Shown here: one piece after another, positions 46,222 through 56,123 of the stretch | How positions within the stretch are numbered: the first letter of the stretch is position 1 | How the letters are laid out: every line of letters begins with the position of its first letter | NCBI RefSeq assembly: GCF_000233955.1 | Contig: NZ_JH376591.1 | Location: 62,001-126,000, forward strand | DNA from: Paraprevotella clara YIT 11840 | GTDB lineage: Bacteria > Bacteroidota > Bacteroidia > Bacteroidales > Bacteroidaceae | Direction of reading: 5' to 3' | Length of the DNA stretch: 64,000 bases | Translations under genes and position numbers: made by a program | Notes under the pieces: generated by a model | Databases searched by the model: none | What the model was told of the DNA's origin: nothing | What the model saw: only the letters and a program-made list of their open reading frames with translations

Positions 46222-49173
46222 TTATAGTTTTTTGTTGTAAGGTTCAACAATCAGTTTGTACGAATCGTTTTGCAAGAGCGACTCGTCGAAGGTGATTTGG
46301 ATGTCCTTCTTCTCGCCCGGCATCAATGTGAAATAGTTGTCGTTCATGAGGGCGGGAAGCAAGCGTTCGCCGTCGGAAGCGCGTACGGCTTGTACACGTA
46401 CACCGAAAGCTACTGCGTCTGCTGATTTGGGCAGTCCGACCGTGGCTTGTATCGTTGCCTTTCCGTCTTTTCGTGCCAGTTTGGAGGATACGTTCAGTTT
46501 TACACCGGGGAGTTGGTTGAGTGCCTTGAAATTCGTACGTTCGTTACCTCTCCAGTAATTGTTTTCGGAAATCACCTTTCCGTCTTTGTCTTTTAAGGTC
46601 AGGCGGAGGAAATGCACGTCGCTCAACCCTTCAGACGGTTTCGTGCCGCTCAATACATCCATGCTCCACAAAGAGTAACCGAACCACCAGCCTAATTCTA
46701 TGCCCAACATACGTACGTAACGGGCTTTGATTTCTTCCGGGAAAAACACTTCGTTGATACCTTCACGTCCTTCTTCGGTCTTGTAGACTTCTGTCCAGCT
46801 CTTAGCGTCGTTGGAAACTTGTATTTTATAGGATTTGCCGTATGCGGCTTCCCAGTTCAGACGCACGCCGCCTACCGGCTTTTCACTGCCGAGGTCTACG
46901 TAAATCCATTCGTTGTCGGCACGGACTGCTGCCCAACGGGTATCGTCTTTGCCATCGGTCACAAAAGCCGGTTCGCCTTGGTTGGTCGAAGAGGCGTATG
47001 CCGGACATCCCAATGAGAGAATATCACGGTCGGTATTGAATTTGAGTTTGAAACATTGTGCTACGGCGTTGGACGTAGAATTGATGGTGGCCTTTTCGCT
47101 GTAGCGGGCTACAGGTTTGCCGTCCATGTTGTACACGGTGGCTTCGGCCGTCAGTCCGTCGTAGTCTTTTGTGGTCGTGTTGGCCACTTTCACTTCTTCG
47201 GTTACGGGATTCCAGTAGATATGCACCGGCTCACAAGCTTGTTTGCATCCGAAGTACGCTCCCGTCAGGTCATAATAGTAGTCGTAAGTCTGCCATACCA
47301 TGCTGGGATAAGATGCACCGCTCATCCAAAGCATGACCCCTGTGGCATCGTTCCACATGTGGTCGAGCCAGCCTTCATAGAGGGCTTTGTTGCTTTCATA
47401 GCTTACCCATTGTGACTTCATACAGAATTCCTTTGCATCCTTCGCTCCGCCGTAGCTGTTCTCGATGACCGCCGTATGGCGCTCCGGTCCGGCGTTGAAA
47501 GCCATCTGACCGAAATAGTGGAGGTTCCACATGTCGTTGATGGGCCATAAATCTTTTTCGGGCATGAATTTCACGAGGCTTTCGTAATTGGGGACTGCTG
47601 CCGTACCGATTTCCGTGCGGAAGCCCCATCCGCGTGTGAAGCCGCTACCCGACTTGCAGTCCGGATAAGCTGTGAAGTACCAACGTTGGTCTTTGGCATC
47701 CCATGGGCCGCTTCCACTTAGGCCGCCATTGTTGGAGCAAGGTTGGAAATGTCGGTCGCCACCGTCGAACGTGCGTATGTTTTCAGCCATCCATCCCGTA
47801 AGGGGAGGTTCGGGCGTGCCTTCGTTGTCGCCACACCAAACAGCAATACAGGCATGATTGCGGAAACGTTTGATTTTCTCCATCATGTTGTTGTTGAAGA
47901 CATTCAGGTCGTATGGCAGGTTAGGATTGGAGTTGATCCAAAAATCATCCCACACCATGATGCCGAGTTCGTCACAGCTTTCGTAGAACTGTTTCTCCGT
48001 GACCGAGCCGAGCCAGTTTCGTATCATGTTGAAGTTCATTTCTTGATTCAGCTTGACCCAAGTGCGGATATGTTCGGGATTGCTGCGTAGCATATATTCG
48101 CTCATACCCCAGTCAGACCCTTTTACGAAGACCGGGACGCCGTTGATGTATAAATGAAATACGCCATCCTTTTTATCGTATGAATATTGGCGTATGCCGA
48201 AACGGAATTCTTCGGTTTCAGAAGTCTTGCCTTCGTGGACTACCTCCAGACGGCAAGTGTAGAGATGAGGCTCGCCGTACCCGTTAGGCCACCAAAGTTT
48301 AGGGTTGTTCACGACCATTTGGGGAAAGTAGCGCTTGTCGAATTTGACGGTTTTGGTCTCTCCGGCTTGCAAATCTACTTCCTGACTGAAAGTAATGTTA
48401 CCCGGAGTGATGGTACCTTTTACCATAGTTTTGCTTTGGGAGGCGCCATTATTGGTAACTTCTGTTTGAAGGGTAAGTTCTGCGAGAGAACGGGAGACGA
48501 GTTTCGACCTCATCCAAGGGTCGGTAATCGTGCTTTTTCCCGTATTTTCCAACCAAACCTTGTCGGTGATGCCGGAATTAAGCCCCGGAACGTAGGGCAT
48601 CCAGTCCCATCCGCCGCTGGAAAGGTAATTGGGGCTTCCCTGATTGGCCAAAGGAGTGCGGGGAATATCGACCAGTACGGCCAATGTGTTGGAACCGTTG
48701 CGGTCTACTAATTGGGTTACGTTGAAATGTCCGCGGTGCATGAAACCGTCCAAATCTCCTAAATGGTTACCATTCAGGTAAATTTGACCTTTGCGGTTAA
48801 TTCCGTCGAAGTTTAACCAGATGATTTCTTTGTCGAAATCGGCCGGAATCTTAAATTCCGTACGATACCAGAAGCTGCGGTCGTATTTCTTTCGGTCGAC
48901 TTTCTGTATGTTGTCTCCGAAATTAGGGTCTTTTTCCAGTCCGGCTGTCACGTATGACGTAAAAACCGTGCCCGGCACGATGGCTTTGACGGCTTTAGGA
49001 TGTTGATAGCCGTTTTGAATAAGTGGCCCGATGTCTTTTCCTACTTCTTCTTCGGGCATTACGGTCCAGGCTGCATTCTGAGTATCGCTATGCAGATAGC
49101 TTACTTGTGCGAAGGCTTGCAATGAGCCGAACGTGCTCCACAGCAACAGGCCGAATAGTTCTTTTGTTCTCAT
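46222..49173 (-). CDS. GH2 family exo-hydrolase with discoidin (F5/8C) domain
   Basis: The 983-residue exported enzyme has an N-terminal sugar-binding sandwich (SFWYRTEFKIPADFDKEIIWLNFDG), an Ig-like domain, a TIM barrel and a C-terminal F5/8C/CBM32-like module at about 720-840 (CPAYASSTNQGEPAFVTDGKDDTRWAA). The acid/base is E451 in VWCGDNEGTP and the nucleophile E521 in GFRTEIGTA. The subfamily resembles beta-mannosidase, endo-beta-mannosidase and exo-beta-glucosaminidase more than beta-galactosidase; the exact sugar is open. It is first in the operon, with an unusual inverted-repeat promoter upstream. Confidence 0.9.
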   Translation of the reverse strand: MRTKELFGLLLWSTFGSLQAFAQVSYLHSDTQNAAWTVMPEEEVGKDIGPLIQNGYQHPKAVKAIVPGTVFTSYVTAGLEKDPNFGDNIQKVDRKKYDRSFWYRTEFKIPADFDKEIIWLNFDGINRKGQIYLNGNHLGDLDGFMHRGHFNVTQLVDRNGSNTLAVLVDIPRTPLANQGSPNYLSSGGWDWMPYVPGLNSGITDKVWLENTGKSTITDPWMRSKLVSRSLAELTLQTEVTNNGASQSKTMVKGTITPGNITFSQEVDLQAGETKTVKFDKRYFPQMVVNNPKLWWPNGYGEPHLYTCRLEVVHEGKTSETEEFRFGIRQYSYDKKDGVFHLYINGVPVFVKGSDWGMSEYMLRSNPEHIRTWVKLNQEMNFNMIRNWLGSVTEKQFYESCDELGIMVWDDFWINSNPNLPYDLNVFNNNMMEKIKRFRNHACIAVWCGDNEGTPEPPLTGWMAENIRTFDGGDRHFQPCSNNGGLSGSGPWDAKDQRWYFTAYPDCKSGSGFTRGWGFRTEIGTAAVPNYESLVKFMPEKDLWPINDMWNLHYFGQMAFNAGPERHTAVIENSYGGAKDAKEFCMKSQWVSYESNKALYEGWLDHMWNDATGVMLWMSGASYPSMVWQTYDYYYDLTGAYFGCKQACEPVHIYWNPVTEEVKVANTTTKDYDGLTAEATVYNMDGKPVARYSEKATINSTSNAVAQCFKLKFNTDRDILSLGCPAYASSTNQGEPAFVTDGKDDTRWAAVRADNEWIYVDLGSEKPVGGVRLNWEAAYGKSYKIQVSNDAKSWTEVYKTEEGREGINEVFFPEEIKARYVRMLGIELGWWFGYSLWSMDVLSGTKPSEGLSDVHFLRLTLKDKDGKVISENNYWRGNERTNFKALNQLPGVKLNVSSKLARKDGKATIQATVGLPKSADAVAFGVRVQAVRASDGERLLPALMNDNYFTLMPGEKKDIQITFDESLLQNDSYKLIVEPYNKKL

Positions 49174-49215
49174 AATAGATCAGTGAATATTTTATTTAGT
49201 GACTACTTATAAAAA

Positions 49216-49294
49216 AGTCGGATTATTTTCCATCGACTGCATTGTAACTATTAAGTTAACCATGCAAATGTAAAGGATGAAAAATAATCCGACT
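49216..49294 (-). promoter_or_regulatory. PUL operon promoter flanked by a 14-base inverted repeat
   Basis: AGTCGGATTATTTT at 49216-49229 and its exact complement at 49281-49294 lie 51 bases apart. Between them, CAAATGTA at 49265-49272 reads TACATTTG on minus, the -7 box. The outer arm covers the -33 zone and the other arm lies downstream of the start site. This suits an operator bound by the AraC-type output domain of the adjacent regulator (inference). Confidence 0.6.
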
Positions 49295-49298
49295 AAAA

Positions 49299-49320
49299 GT
49301 AGTACTTCATAAAATACTAC
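49299..49320 (-). terminator. Weak hairpin after the regulator gene
   Basis: GTAGTA pairs with TACTAC around a ten-base loop and is followed on minus by CTTTTAG, 22 bases after the stop. It is short and may leak. Confidence 0.4.
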
Positions 49321-49341
49321 GTTTGACGCATTCCACTTTTT

Positions 49342-52300
49342 TTATGAGTTTGTCTTATTGCCTTGGATTAAATCTTCTATATTTATTTCTTGTGAATTCC
49401 GGACTTTGCTGCGGGTATTCGAGATTTGCTTCTCGAAATCCTTAGGCGTCATGCCGAACTGTTTGAAGAAAAGTTTACTGAAATAGGAGTGTGAACTGAA
49501 TCCTACCATATAACAGATTTCTCCTACCCGGTATTTTCCGTCCTGAATGAGTTCGGCTGCTTTTTTAAGACGAATCAGTCGGATGAAGTCTATCGGAGAC
49601 AAGTTGAATAGTGTCTTGATTTTACGTAGCAGGCTTGAACGGCTTAGGCACAATTCCTCCGCCATACGTTCTACGTTGAACGTTTCGTCTTTCAAGTTGG
49701 CATTGATGACTTCGATGACTTTGTTCATGAACTCTTCGTCTTCTTTGCTCATTTGCATATTCTGTACGGGGAAGAACGGCCGTTTGGAGAAAGCCTCGCG
49801 TTCTTTCTGTCGGTTATTGAGGAGGGACAGGATCTGTGCCTTCAAATAATCGTAGGAGAACGGTTTCTCGATATAGGCTTCGGCACCTACCTTCAGTCCC
49901 TTGACTTTGCTATCTATGTCATTCTTGGCCGTAAGGAATATAATAGGTATATGGCATAGGTTGATGTCCGATTTGATGGCGGTACAGAGTTCGTAACCGT
50001 TCATTTCCGGCATCATTACGTCGCTGATGACGAGGTCTATATGTTCTTTTCGTATGATGTCGAGGGCTTCCTTGCCATTAGATGCTGTTTCCACGATGAA
50101 GAGCGGCGAAAGCCTTTCTTTCATGAAATTGCGTATGCTTTCCTCGTCTTCTACGATGAGGATGACATTGCCTTTGGTGTATTCATCAGCCGAAGTGGTT
50201 TCGTTGAGCGGAAGGTCGGCTTGGCTGAACGGTTTGTTTCCGTTGGCCATCATATCCTCCATATTGAGAGGTATAGTCAAAACGAACGTATTGTTGGGTT
50301 GACGTGTGTCGAGCATAAGCGTCCCCTTATGCAGCAAAGCCAAAGAACGCGCCAAAGCCAGGCCGATGCCAACACCTTGTTTTTCTTTCTTTTTCTCTGC
50401 CTCTTGGAAGAACGGCTCGAATATCTGCTCCGCTTTCTCTTCGGGTATTTTAGCTCCGTCGCTACATACGCTGACCGAGAAGTTGCCGTCATATTTACTC
50501 AAATTGACCGAAATCTGCTGGTTGCCGTATTTCAAGGCGTTGTTGAGCAGGTTGCTCAGGATTTTGGTTATACCCTCCTTGTCGATACAAGCGATGATAT
50601 CGTTTTCGAACTTCTCTACTTTCAGTTCTTTATGTTGATGGGTGAAAGTCGGCTCGAAACGGTTGACTGTCTCTTGCAGTAATTCGGATATGTTCACGAC
50701 TTCGTAATTTAAGGTCAGTTTATTGGCGCCCATCTTCTGGAAGTCGAGCAACTGCGAAGCCAAGTTAAGCAACCGTTTCGTGTTTGTGGCAATGACATTC
50801 AGGTTCTTATTCAGTTTTTCGTCCTGAATGTGCATTTCCTGTATGATTTCCAACGGTCCGTTGATTAGAGTCAACGGCGTTCTGATTTCATGTGCTATTT
50901 CCGTGAAGAACTCTACCTTATTCTGATTGAGTTCTTTCTCCTTTTCTATTTCAAACAGTTTCTGTTGTTCGGAGAATTGTTCGTTCTTGTGTTTCCGGTA
51001 CCAGTAGAACCAGCCGCCGAACGCACAAATTCCTAATATGGCATAAATGATGTATGCCCATGTGGAAGCATACCAGGGTGGCAAGATGACAATGGTCAGC
51101 GAACGGGTTGCATATTGGGTACTTTCCGGTGTGCCTTCGTTCGTGGTGGCACGTAGGTGCAGAATATATTTGCCCGGCGACAAATTGGCGTAGGATATAC
51201 TGTTTTCTGTTCTCGTACGTATCCATTGTTTATCGATAGGTTCCAGTTTATAGAAGTATTCATTGGTCTGTGACGTAGAGTAAGAAAGCAAAGCTATATC
51301 GAAGCTGATATTGGCCTGATTGTAAGGCAATACAATCTTATCCGTCCCGATGATGCTCTGTTTGAGAGGAGAGTCGGGAGTATGCACCGTCACTTCTTCG
51401 TTGAAGATGGAGAAGCGCGTGATATAAATAGGAGGTACGGGGGCTGTCTGTTCCTTAATATTGGGATTAAAGGAAATCAAACCTTCTATACTGCCGAAAT
51501 AGAAATTGCCGTCGCTGCCTTTTACCGCCGACTTGTAATTGAACTGATTGCCGCACAGGCCGTCGTGTACGGTGAAGACACGGATTTCTTTCGTTTCGGG
51601 TTTAAAGCGGACCAATCCCCTGTTGGTTCCGAACCATAGATAGCCGTAATCGTCTTCCAATACCTTGTAGGCTACATCGTCCGGCATGCCTTCTTCTACA
51701 GAGAATCTTGTGAAGTTGTCTTCCTTCGGATTGTAACGGCAAAGGCCACCCCGGTCGGTGGAGAGCCAGACATTCCCTTTGCTGTCCTGCATCAGCGAGC
51801 TGATGGAATTGGAACTGATGGAATGGGATTGGGTCTTGTTGGAAGCCCCGTCCTTATTCGTGTAATGTTTGAATGTATTGTCTTGGGGATTATACTTCCA
51901 GGCACCTTTCCCCATCGTGGCAAACCAGAACGTACCGTTCTTTTCCTGTAAGATATCGAACACCCATTGGTCTTTCAGTTCCGGGAGGGCTATAAACTTA
52001 AAGGTTCCTTTGGGAGCATAAAATACGCCGAAGTCCGAACCGGCCCAAAGCGTTCCTTCACGGTCCATGTAAAGCGCGTAAATGCTGCATCCGCCAGAGC
52101 CTACGTGAAGTTCGTTGTAGTTATAGAATGTCGATTTACCTTTGTCGTCGATGACTACCAGTCCGTCTTTGTAGAGACTGCAATATATATTGTCGCCATA
52201 AGCACTGACTACAATCGTAATGTGGGTGTTGAAGTTGGCCTGAGGGAGAGGATAACGCCAAATTTTATGGTCGTTGAGCGACATGACGTTGAGTCCGGCA

Positions 52301-53415
52301 TCTTCTGTCCCGATCCAAAGGTTCCCGTGCCCGTCTTCGGTCAGTTCCCGAATCCTCTTGCTGGACAGGGAATTCTCCTGATAACCGGGCAGATACTTAC
52401 GAAAGGCGAAAGTGTTGTTGGGCAAATAGTTGACTCCGCCGTACATCGTACCGATCCACAAACCTCCTTCGCGGTCGCGGTAAGCGGAATACACGATATT
52501 GTCGGCCAGACCGGAAGGGTTGAGCAGGTCTTGACTGAAATGCTTGACGGATTGTGTTTTTTCATTGATGACATATAAGCCGTCGTACGTACCGGCATAA
52601 ATCTCATCTCCATATACGGTGGCAAATCGTGTGAAGGTATGTCGCAGGCTTTGCAACGTAATGTCTTCCAAAGTATTTCTCCGGATATCGTATTTTTTAA
52701 GGTCGCCGTTTTGTATGCTCATAATCAAGAAGTCTCCTTGCTGGCTCAGCGTGTTGATTTCCAGGTTCAGCAGCGAGCGTCCCTTTGCATCTTCTTTTAT
52801 CTGGACGAAGTGCTGGTTGTGGGCATCATACTTAAGAAGTCCGGTATACCATGACACGGCATAAATGTCCCCATTGTCGCAGATACAGAGGTTATGGGGA
52901 TAAGATCCGTTGGGGAAATCGGAATAGCGGTAAAGTTTCTTTTCATCATAACGGAACACGCCTTGGCTTGGGGCGCATATCCAAATGTTTCCTTTCTCGT
53001 CTTTCAATATGGTGGAAATCCAGGTGGTGATGGTCTCCCCTTTATCGGTTTGAGCGTCCAGGAACGTAAATACGTCGGCTGCCGGATCGTATTGAAAGAC
53101 TCCTTCGTCGGTACCTATCCATAGGATGTGCCGGTCATCTTCGAATAGGGCTGAAATGTTCTGGTTGCTACGCTGAAGGGCATAGTCTTTGCAATCGAAT
53201 TGAACGACTCGCTGACCGTCGTAACGGTTCAGCCCGTTTTTAGTCCCGAACCATATAAAACCATAACTGTCTTGTATGATGGTTTTTACGTTGCTTTGTG
53301 ATAATCCGGTTTCGCTGTTGATGTGCATGAAAGAACTTCCTTGCGAATCTTGTGAAAATGCGGGTGTTATACAAAATAAGCAAAGAGTGTACAATAAAAA
53401 TAGGGTTCTTTTCAT
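49342..53415 (-). CDS. Hybrid two-component system regulator (HTCS)
   Basis: The 1357-residue protein senses a glycan fragment in the periplasm and controls PUL genes. It has a signal peptide, two seven-bladed reg_prop propellers to about residue 690 (repeats such as DSYGFIWFGTKNGLNRYD), a Y_Y_Y domain to about 780, and one membrane helix at about 785-808 (AYIIYAILGICAFGGWFYW). The histidine kinase has H842 in EIAHEIRTPL and the ATPase boxes NNALKYG and GVGIGLALA. The receiver has D1132 in VISDVMMPE. The AraC-type DNA-binding domain is at about 1240-1345. It lies between the minus-strand operon and the divergent GH95-GH92 genes, both likely targets. Confidence 0.97.
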   Translation of the reverse strand: MKRTLFLLYTLCLFCITPAFSQDSQGSSFMHINSETGLSQSNVKTIIQDSYGFIWFGTKNGLNRYDGQRVVQFDCKDYALQRSNQNISALFEDDRHILWIGTDEGVFQYDPAADVFTFLDAQTDKGETITTWISTILKDEKGNIWICAPSQGVFRYDEKKLYRYSDFPNGSYPHNLCICDNGDIYAVSWYTGLLKYDAHNQHFVQIKEDAKGRSLLNLEINTLSQQGDFLIMSIQNGDLKKYDIRRNTLEDITLQSLRHTFTRFATVYGDEIYAGTYDGLYVINEKTQSVKHFSQDLLNPSGLADNIVYSAYRDREGGLWIGTMYGGVNYLPNNTFAFRKYLPGYQENSLSSKRIRELTEDGHGNLWIGTEDAGLNVMSLNDHKIWRYPLPQANFNTHITIVVSAYGDNIYCSLYKDGLVVIDDKGKSTFYNYNELHVGSGGCSIYALYMDREGTLWAGSDFGVFYAPKGTFKFIALPELKDQWVFDILQEKNGTFWFATMGKGAWKYNPQDNTFKHYTNKDGASNKTQSHSISSNSISSLMQDSKGNVWLSTDRGGLCRYNPKEDNFTRFSVEEGMPDDVAYKVLEDDYGYLWFGTNRGLVRFKPETKEIRVFTVHDGLCGNQFNYKSAVKGSDGNFYFGSIEGLISFNPNIKEQTAPVPPIYITRFSIFNEEVTVHTPDSPLKQSIIGTDKIVLPYNQANISFDIALLSYSTSQTNEYFYKLEPIDKQWIRTRTENSISYANLSPGKYILHLRATTNEGTPESTQYATRSLTIVILPPWYASTWAYIIYAILGICAFGGWFYWYRKHKNEQFSEQQKLFEIEKEKELNQNKVEFFTEIAHEIRTPLTLINGPLEIIQEMHIQDEKLNKNLNVIATNTKRLLNLASQLLDFQKMGANKLTLNYEVVNISELLQETVNRFEPTFTHQHKELKVEKFENDIIACIDKEGITKILSNLLNNALKYGNQQISVNLSKYDGNFSVSVCSDGAKIPEEKAEQIFEPFFQEAEKKKEKQGVGIGLALARSLALLHKGTLMLDTRQPNNTFVLTIPLNMEDMMANGNKPFSQADLPLNETTSADEYTKGNVILIVEDEESIRNFMKERLSPLFIVETASNGKEALDIIRKEHIDLVISDVMMPEMNGYELCTAIKSDINLCHIPIIFLTAKNDIDSKVKGLKVGAEAYIEKPFSYDYLKAQILSLLNNRQKEREAFSKRPFFPVQNMQMSKEDEEFMNKVIEVINANLKDETFNVERMAEELCLSRSSLLRKIKTLFNLSPIDFIRLIRLKKAAELIQDGKYRVGEICYMVGFSSHSYFSKLFFKQFGMTPKDFEKQISNTRSKVRNSQEINIEDLIQGNKTNS

Positions 53416-53438
53416 GATGTGAACTATTAGATTTCGTG

Positions 53439-53446
53439 CAAATTTA
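53439..53446 (-). promoter_or_regulatory. -7 box of the HTCS promoter
   Basis: CAAATTTA on plus reads TAAATTTG on minus, 23 bases before the start. No -33 match, as expected for a weakly or separately controlled regulator. Confidence 0.55.
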
Positions 53447-53695
53447 ATAAAAATATGGATTAAACCTGATAAAAAGCTCTATATTTTATCGTTTTATTTT
53501 TCTTGGGTTGAGAGTAAGAGATAAAAGACGGTGGCTTTTTTCGGGACGGACAGATTTTGTTGCGGAAGGTAGTATTTGTAGAAAAGATTGATACAAATGC
53601 TTCAAACATTATAAGTCATGCTTTATTGAGACTTCGCGGAACTGTTTTTTTTAGAATAAGGAGAACGGGATAAAACGTATTTGGAATGAAGTGCG

Positions 53696-53703
53696 TATTT
53701 TTG
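53696..53703 (+). promoter_or_regulatory. -7 box of the GH95-GH92 operon
   Basis: TATTTTTG matches TAnnTTTG 23 bases before ATG 53727. It excludes the GTG start at 53691, which lies upstream of the box. The weak -33 region suggests a need for an activator. The rest of 53447-53695 shows no gene. Confidence 0.6.
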
Positions 53704-53726
53704 TGAATACTAAACAATCCGATGAT

Positions 53727-56123
53727 ATGCAAAAGAAACTGAAATTTATTTTAGGTGTCCTGTCATGTGTCACTGTGGTACAGTCGCCTGCTCAGGAAAC
53801 AAGTTTATGGTATGATGCTCCTGCGGATGAATGGATGAAGTCATTGCCTGTCGGTAACGGCCGCGTGGGTGCCATGGTCTTTGGTGGTGTGAACGAAGAG
53901 ACGGTGGCACTGAACGAGTCCAGCATGTGGGCCGGGGAATATGACCCGAATCAGGAGAAGCCTTTCGGCAGGGAGAAACTTGACGAATTGCGGAAACTGT
54001 TTTTCGAGGGCAAACTGATTGAAGGAAACGGGATTGCCGGTCGAGAACTGGTAGGAACACCGCATTCTTTCGGCACCCATTTGCCGATTGGAGATTTAAA
54101 AATCAAGTTTGATTATACCGGAAAAGAGGGAGGCGTGGAGGACTATCGCCGTGAGTTGGACCTGACGAATGCCGTGGTGACGGTTTCTTTTAAGAAAGGG
54201 GGGACGAAGTACAAACGTGAGTTTATCTCCTCCAACCCTCAGGATGCCGTGGTGATGCACTTTACTGCGGACAAGAAACAGTCTGTTTCTTTTGATATGA
54301 GGATGAAGATGATTACGGCCGCCCAGGTGCGTACGGAAGGAAACCTACTGGTTTTCGACGGACAGGCTTTGTTCCCCAAATTAGGTACGGGCGGCGTGCA
54401 TTTCCAAGGGCGTGTCGTGGTGAAGGTAGACCGCGGCGAGGTGGAGGCTACGGGCGAGACGGTGCGCGTGAAGCATGCGGATGCCGTGACCATCGTAGCC
54501 GATGTGCGTACCGATTACAAGAACGGACAATATGAATCATTGTGCGAGAAGACCGTAGAGAAAGCCATTGCCCGTCCGTTCGAGACGATGAAGGAGGAGC
54601 ATGTGGCGGATTATGCGCCGTTGTTTGCCCGCGTGTCATTGAAATTGGCCGACGATTCCAAAAAATCCATTCCGGTGGACCGCAGGTGGAAGGCTCTTTG
54701 CGAAGGAAACAAGGATGCCGGATTGCAGGCCCTGTTCTTCCAATACGGTCGTTACCTGACCATTGCTTCTTCGCGTGAAAACTCGCCGTTGCCCATTGCC
54801 CTGCAAGGTTTCTTCAATGATAACTTGGCTTGCAACATGTGTTGGACGAGCGATTATCATTTGGATATCAACACGGAACAAAACTATTGGTTGACCAATG
54901 TCGGCAACTTGGCCGAGTGTAATGCTCCGCTGTTTACCTATATTGCCGACCTGGCTCACCACGGTGCCAAGACCGTCCGCACGGTTTACGGCTGCAAGGG
55001 TTGGACGGCACATACCGTGGCAAACGTTTGGGGATTCACCGCGCCGTCTGAAGGCATGGGCTGGGGACTCTTCCCGTTGGCCGGTTCATGGATGGCGACC
55101 CATTTATGGACGCAATATGAGTACACTTTGGACAAGGATTACCTGCGCCGCACGGCCTATCCTTTGTTGAAAGGCAATGCGGAATTTCTGTTGGACTACA
55201 TGGTGGAAGACCCCAACACGGGCTATATGGTGACAGGTCCCTGCGTGTCTCCCGAAAATTCTTTCCGCTATCAGGGGTGGGAGCTTGGAGCCTCCATGAT
55301 GACGACCTGCGACAAGGTGCTGGCTCATGAAATCATGTCGGCTTGCGTGCAGGCTTCCGACATTTTGGGCGTGGACAAGGCTTTTGCCGACTCCCTGCGT
55401 CTGGCTTTGGCCAAGTTTCCTCCGTTCCGCATCAATAGTTTCGGTGGTTTGTGCGAATGGTATGAGGACTACGAAGAGGCTCATCCCAACCACCGCCATA
55501 CATCACACCTGTTGTCTTTCTATCCATACGCCCAAATCACGAAAGAGAAAGACCCGGAATTGACCGAAGCGGTGAGGACGACGATAGAGCACCGTCTGGC
55601 AGCCGAAGGCTGGGAAGACGTGGAATGGAGCCGGGCCAATATGGTGTGTTTTTATGCCCGTCTGAAAGATGCGGCGAAAGCGGAAGAAAGCCTGAACATC
55701 CTCATGACGGATTTTGCGCGCGAGAACTTGCTGACCATATCGCCCGAAGGCATTGCCGGTGCGCCGTTCGATGTGTTCATCTTCGACGGCAACGCGGCAG
55801 GTGCCGCCGGAATGGCCGAGATGCTGGTACAGGCGCAGGAGGGCTACGTGGAGCTTTTGCCTTGCTTGCCGGTGGAATGGAAGGACGGCAGCTTCTCCGG
55901 ACTTTGTGTGAAAGGCGGTGCCGAAGTGTCGGCAGAGTGGAAAGACAGCCGGGTGGTGAAGGCTTCATTGAAAGCCACGGCAGACAACCTGTTCCGTTTG
56001 CAAGTGCCTGCGGGAAAGGACTATACGGTGCGCCTGAACGGGAAAAAGTTCGCGGCTAACTTGGACGGGAACCGTTGCGTCGTGGCGTATTTAAAGAAAG
56101 GTGATGTGATAGAACTTAAATAA
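53727..56123 (+). CDS. GH95 family alpha-L-fucosidase or alpha-L-galactosidase
   Basis: From ATG 53727 the protein is 798 residues with signal peptide MQKKLKFILGVLSCVTVVQSPAQ. The N-terminal domain starts WYDAPADEWMKSLPVGNGRVGAMVFGG, the GH95 hallmark. The helical (alpha/alpha)6 catalytic domain has the general acid E510 in VSPENSF. The Asn-x-Asn motif of GH95 reads DIN here (D380, N382 in LDINTEQNYW), so the first Asn is Asp. This inverting family removes alpha-1,2-fucose, and some members remove alpha-L-galactose; the variant motif leaves specificity open. The stop overlaps the GH92 start by one base, so the two genes are coupled. Confidence 0.92.
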   Translation: MQKKLKFILGVLSCVTVVQSPAQETSLWYDAPADEWMKSLPVGNGRVGAMVFGGVNEETVALNESSMWAGEYDPNQEKPFGREKLDELRKLFFEGKLIEGNGIAGRELVGTPHSFGTHLPIGDLKIKFDYTGKEGGVEDYRRELDLTNAVVTVSFKKGGTKYKREFISSNPQDAVVMHFTADKKQSVSFDMRMKMITAAQVRTEGNLLVFDGQALFPKLGTGGVHFQGRVVVKVDRGEVEATGETVRVKHADAVTIVADVRTDYKNGQYESLCEKTVEKAIARPFETMKEEHVADYAPLFARVSLKLADDSKKSIPVDRRWKALCEGNKDAGLQALFFQYGRYLTIASSRENSPLPIALQGFFNDNLACNMCWTSDYHLDINTEQNYWLTNVGNLAECNAPLFTYIADLAHHGAKTVRTVYGCKGWTAHTVANVWGFTAPSEGMGWGLFPLAGSWMATHLWTQYEYTLDKDYLRRTAYPLLKGNAEFLLDYMVEDPNTGYMVTGPCVSPENSFRYQGWELGASMMTTCDKVLAHEIMSACVQASDILGVDKAFADSLRLALAKFPPFRINSFGGLCEWYEDYEEAHPNHRHTSHLLSFYPYAQITKEKDPELTEAVRTTIEHRLAAEGWEDVEWSRANMVCFYARLKDAAKAEESLNILMTDFARENLLTISPEGIAGAPFDVFIFDGNAAGAAGMAEMLVQAQEGYVELLPCLPVEWKDGSFSGLCVKGGAEVSAEWKDSRVVKASLKATADNLFRLQVPAGKDYTVRLNGKKFAANLDGNRCVVAYLKKGDVIELK

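Noticed and set aside
53691-53726. GTG start for the GH95 protein
   Set aside because: It lies upstream of the TATTTTTG box and would displace the signal peptide that begins at ATG 53727.
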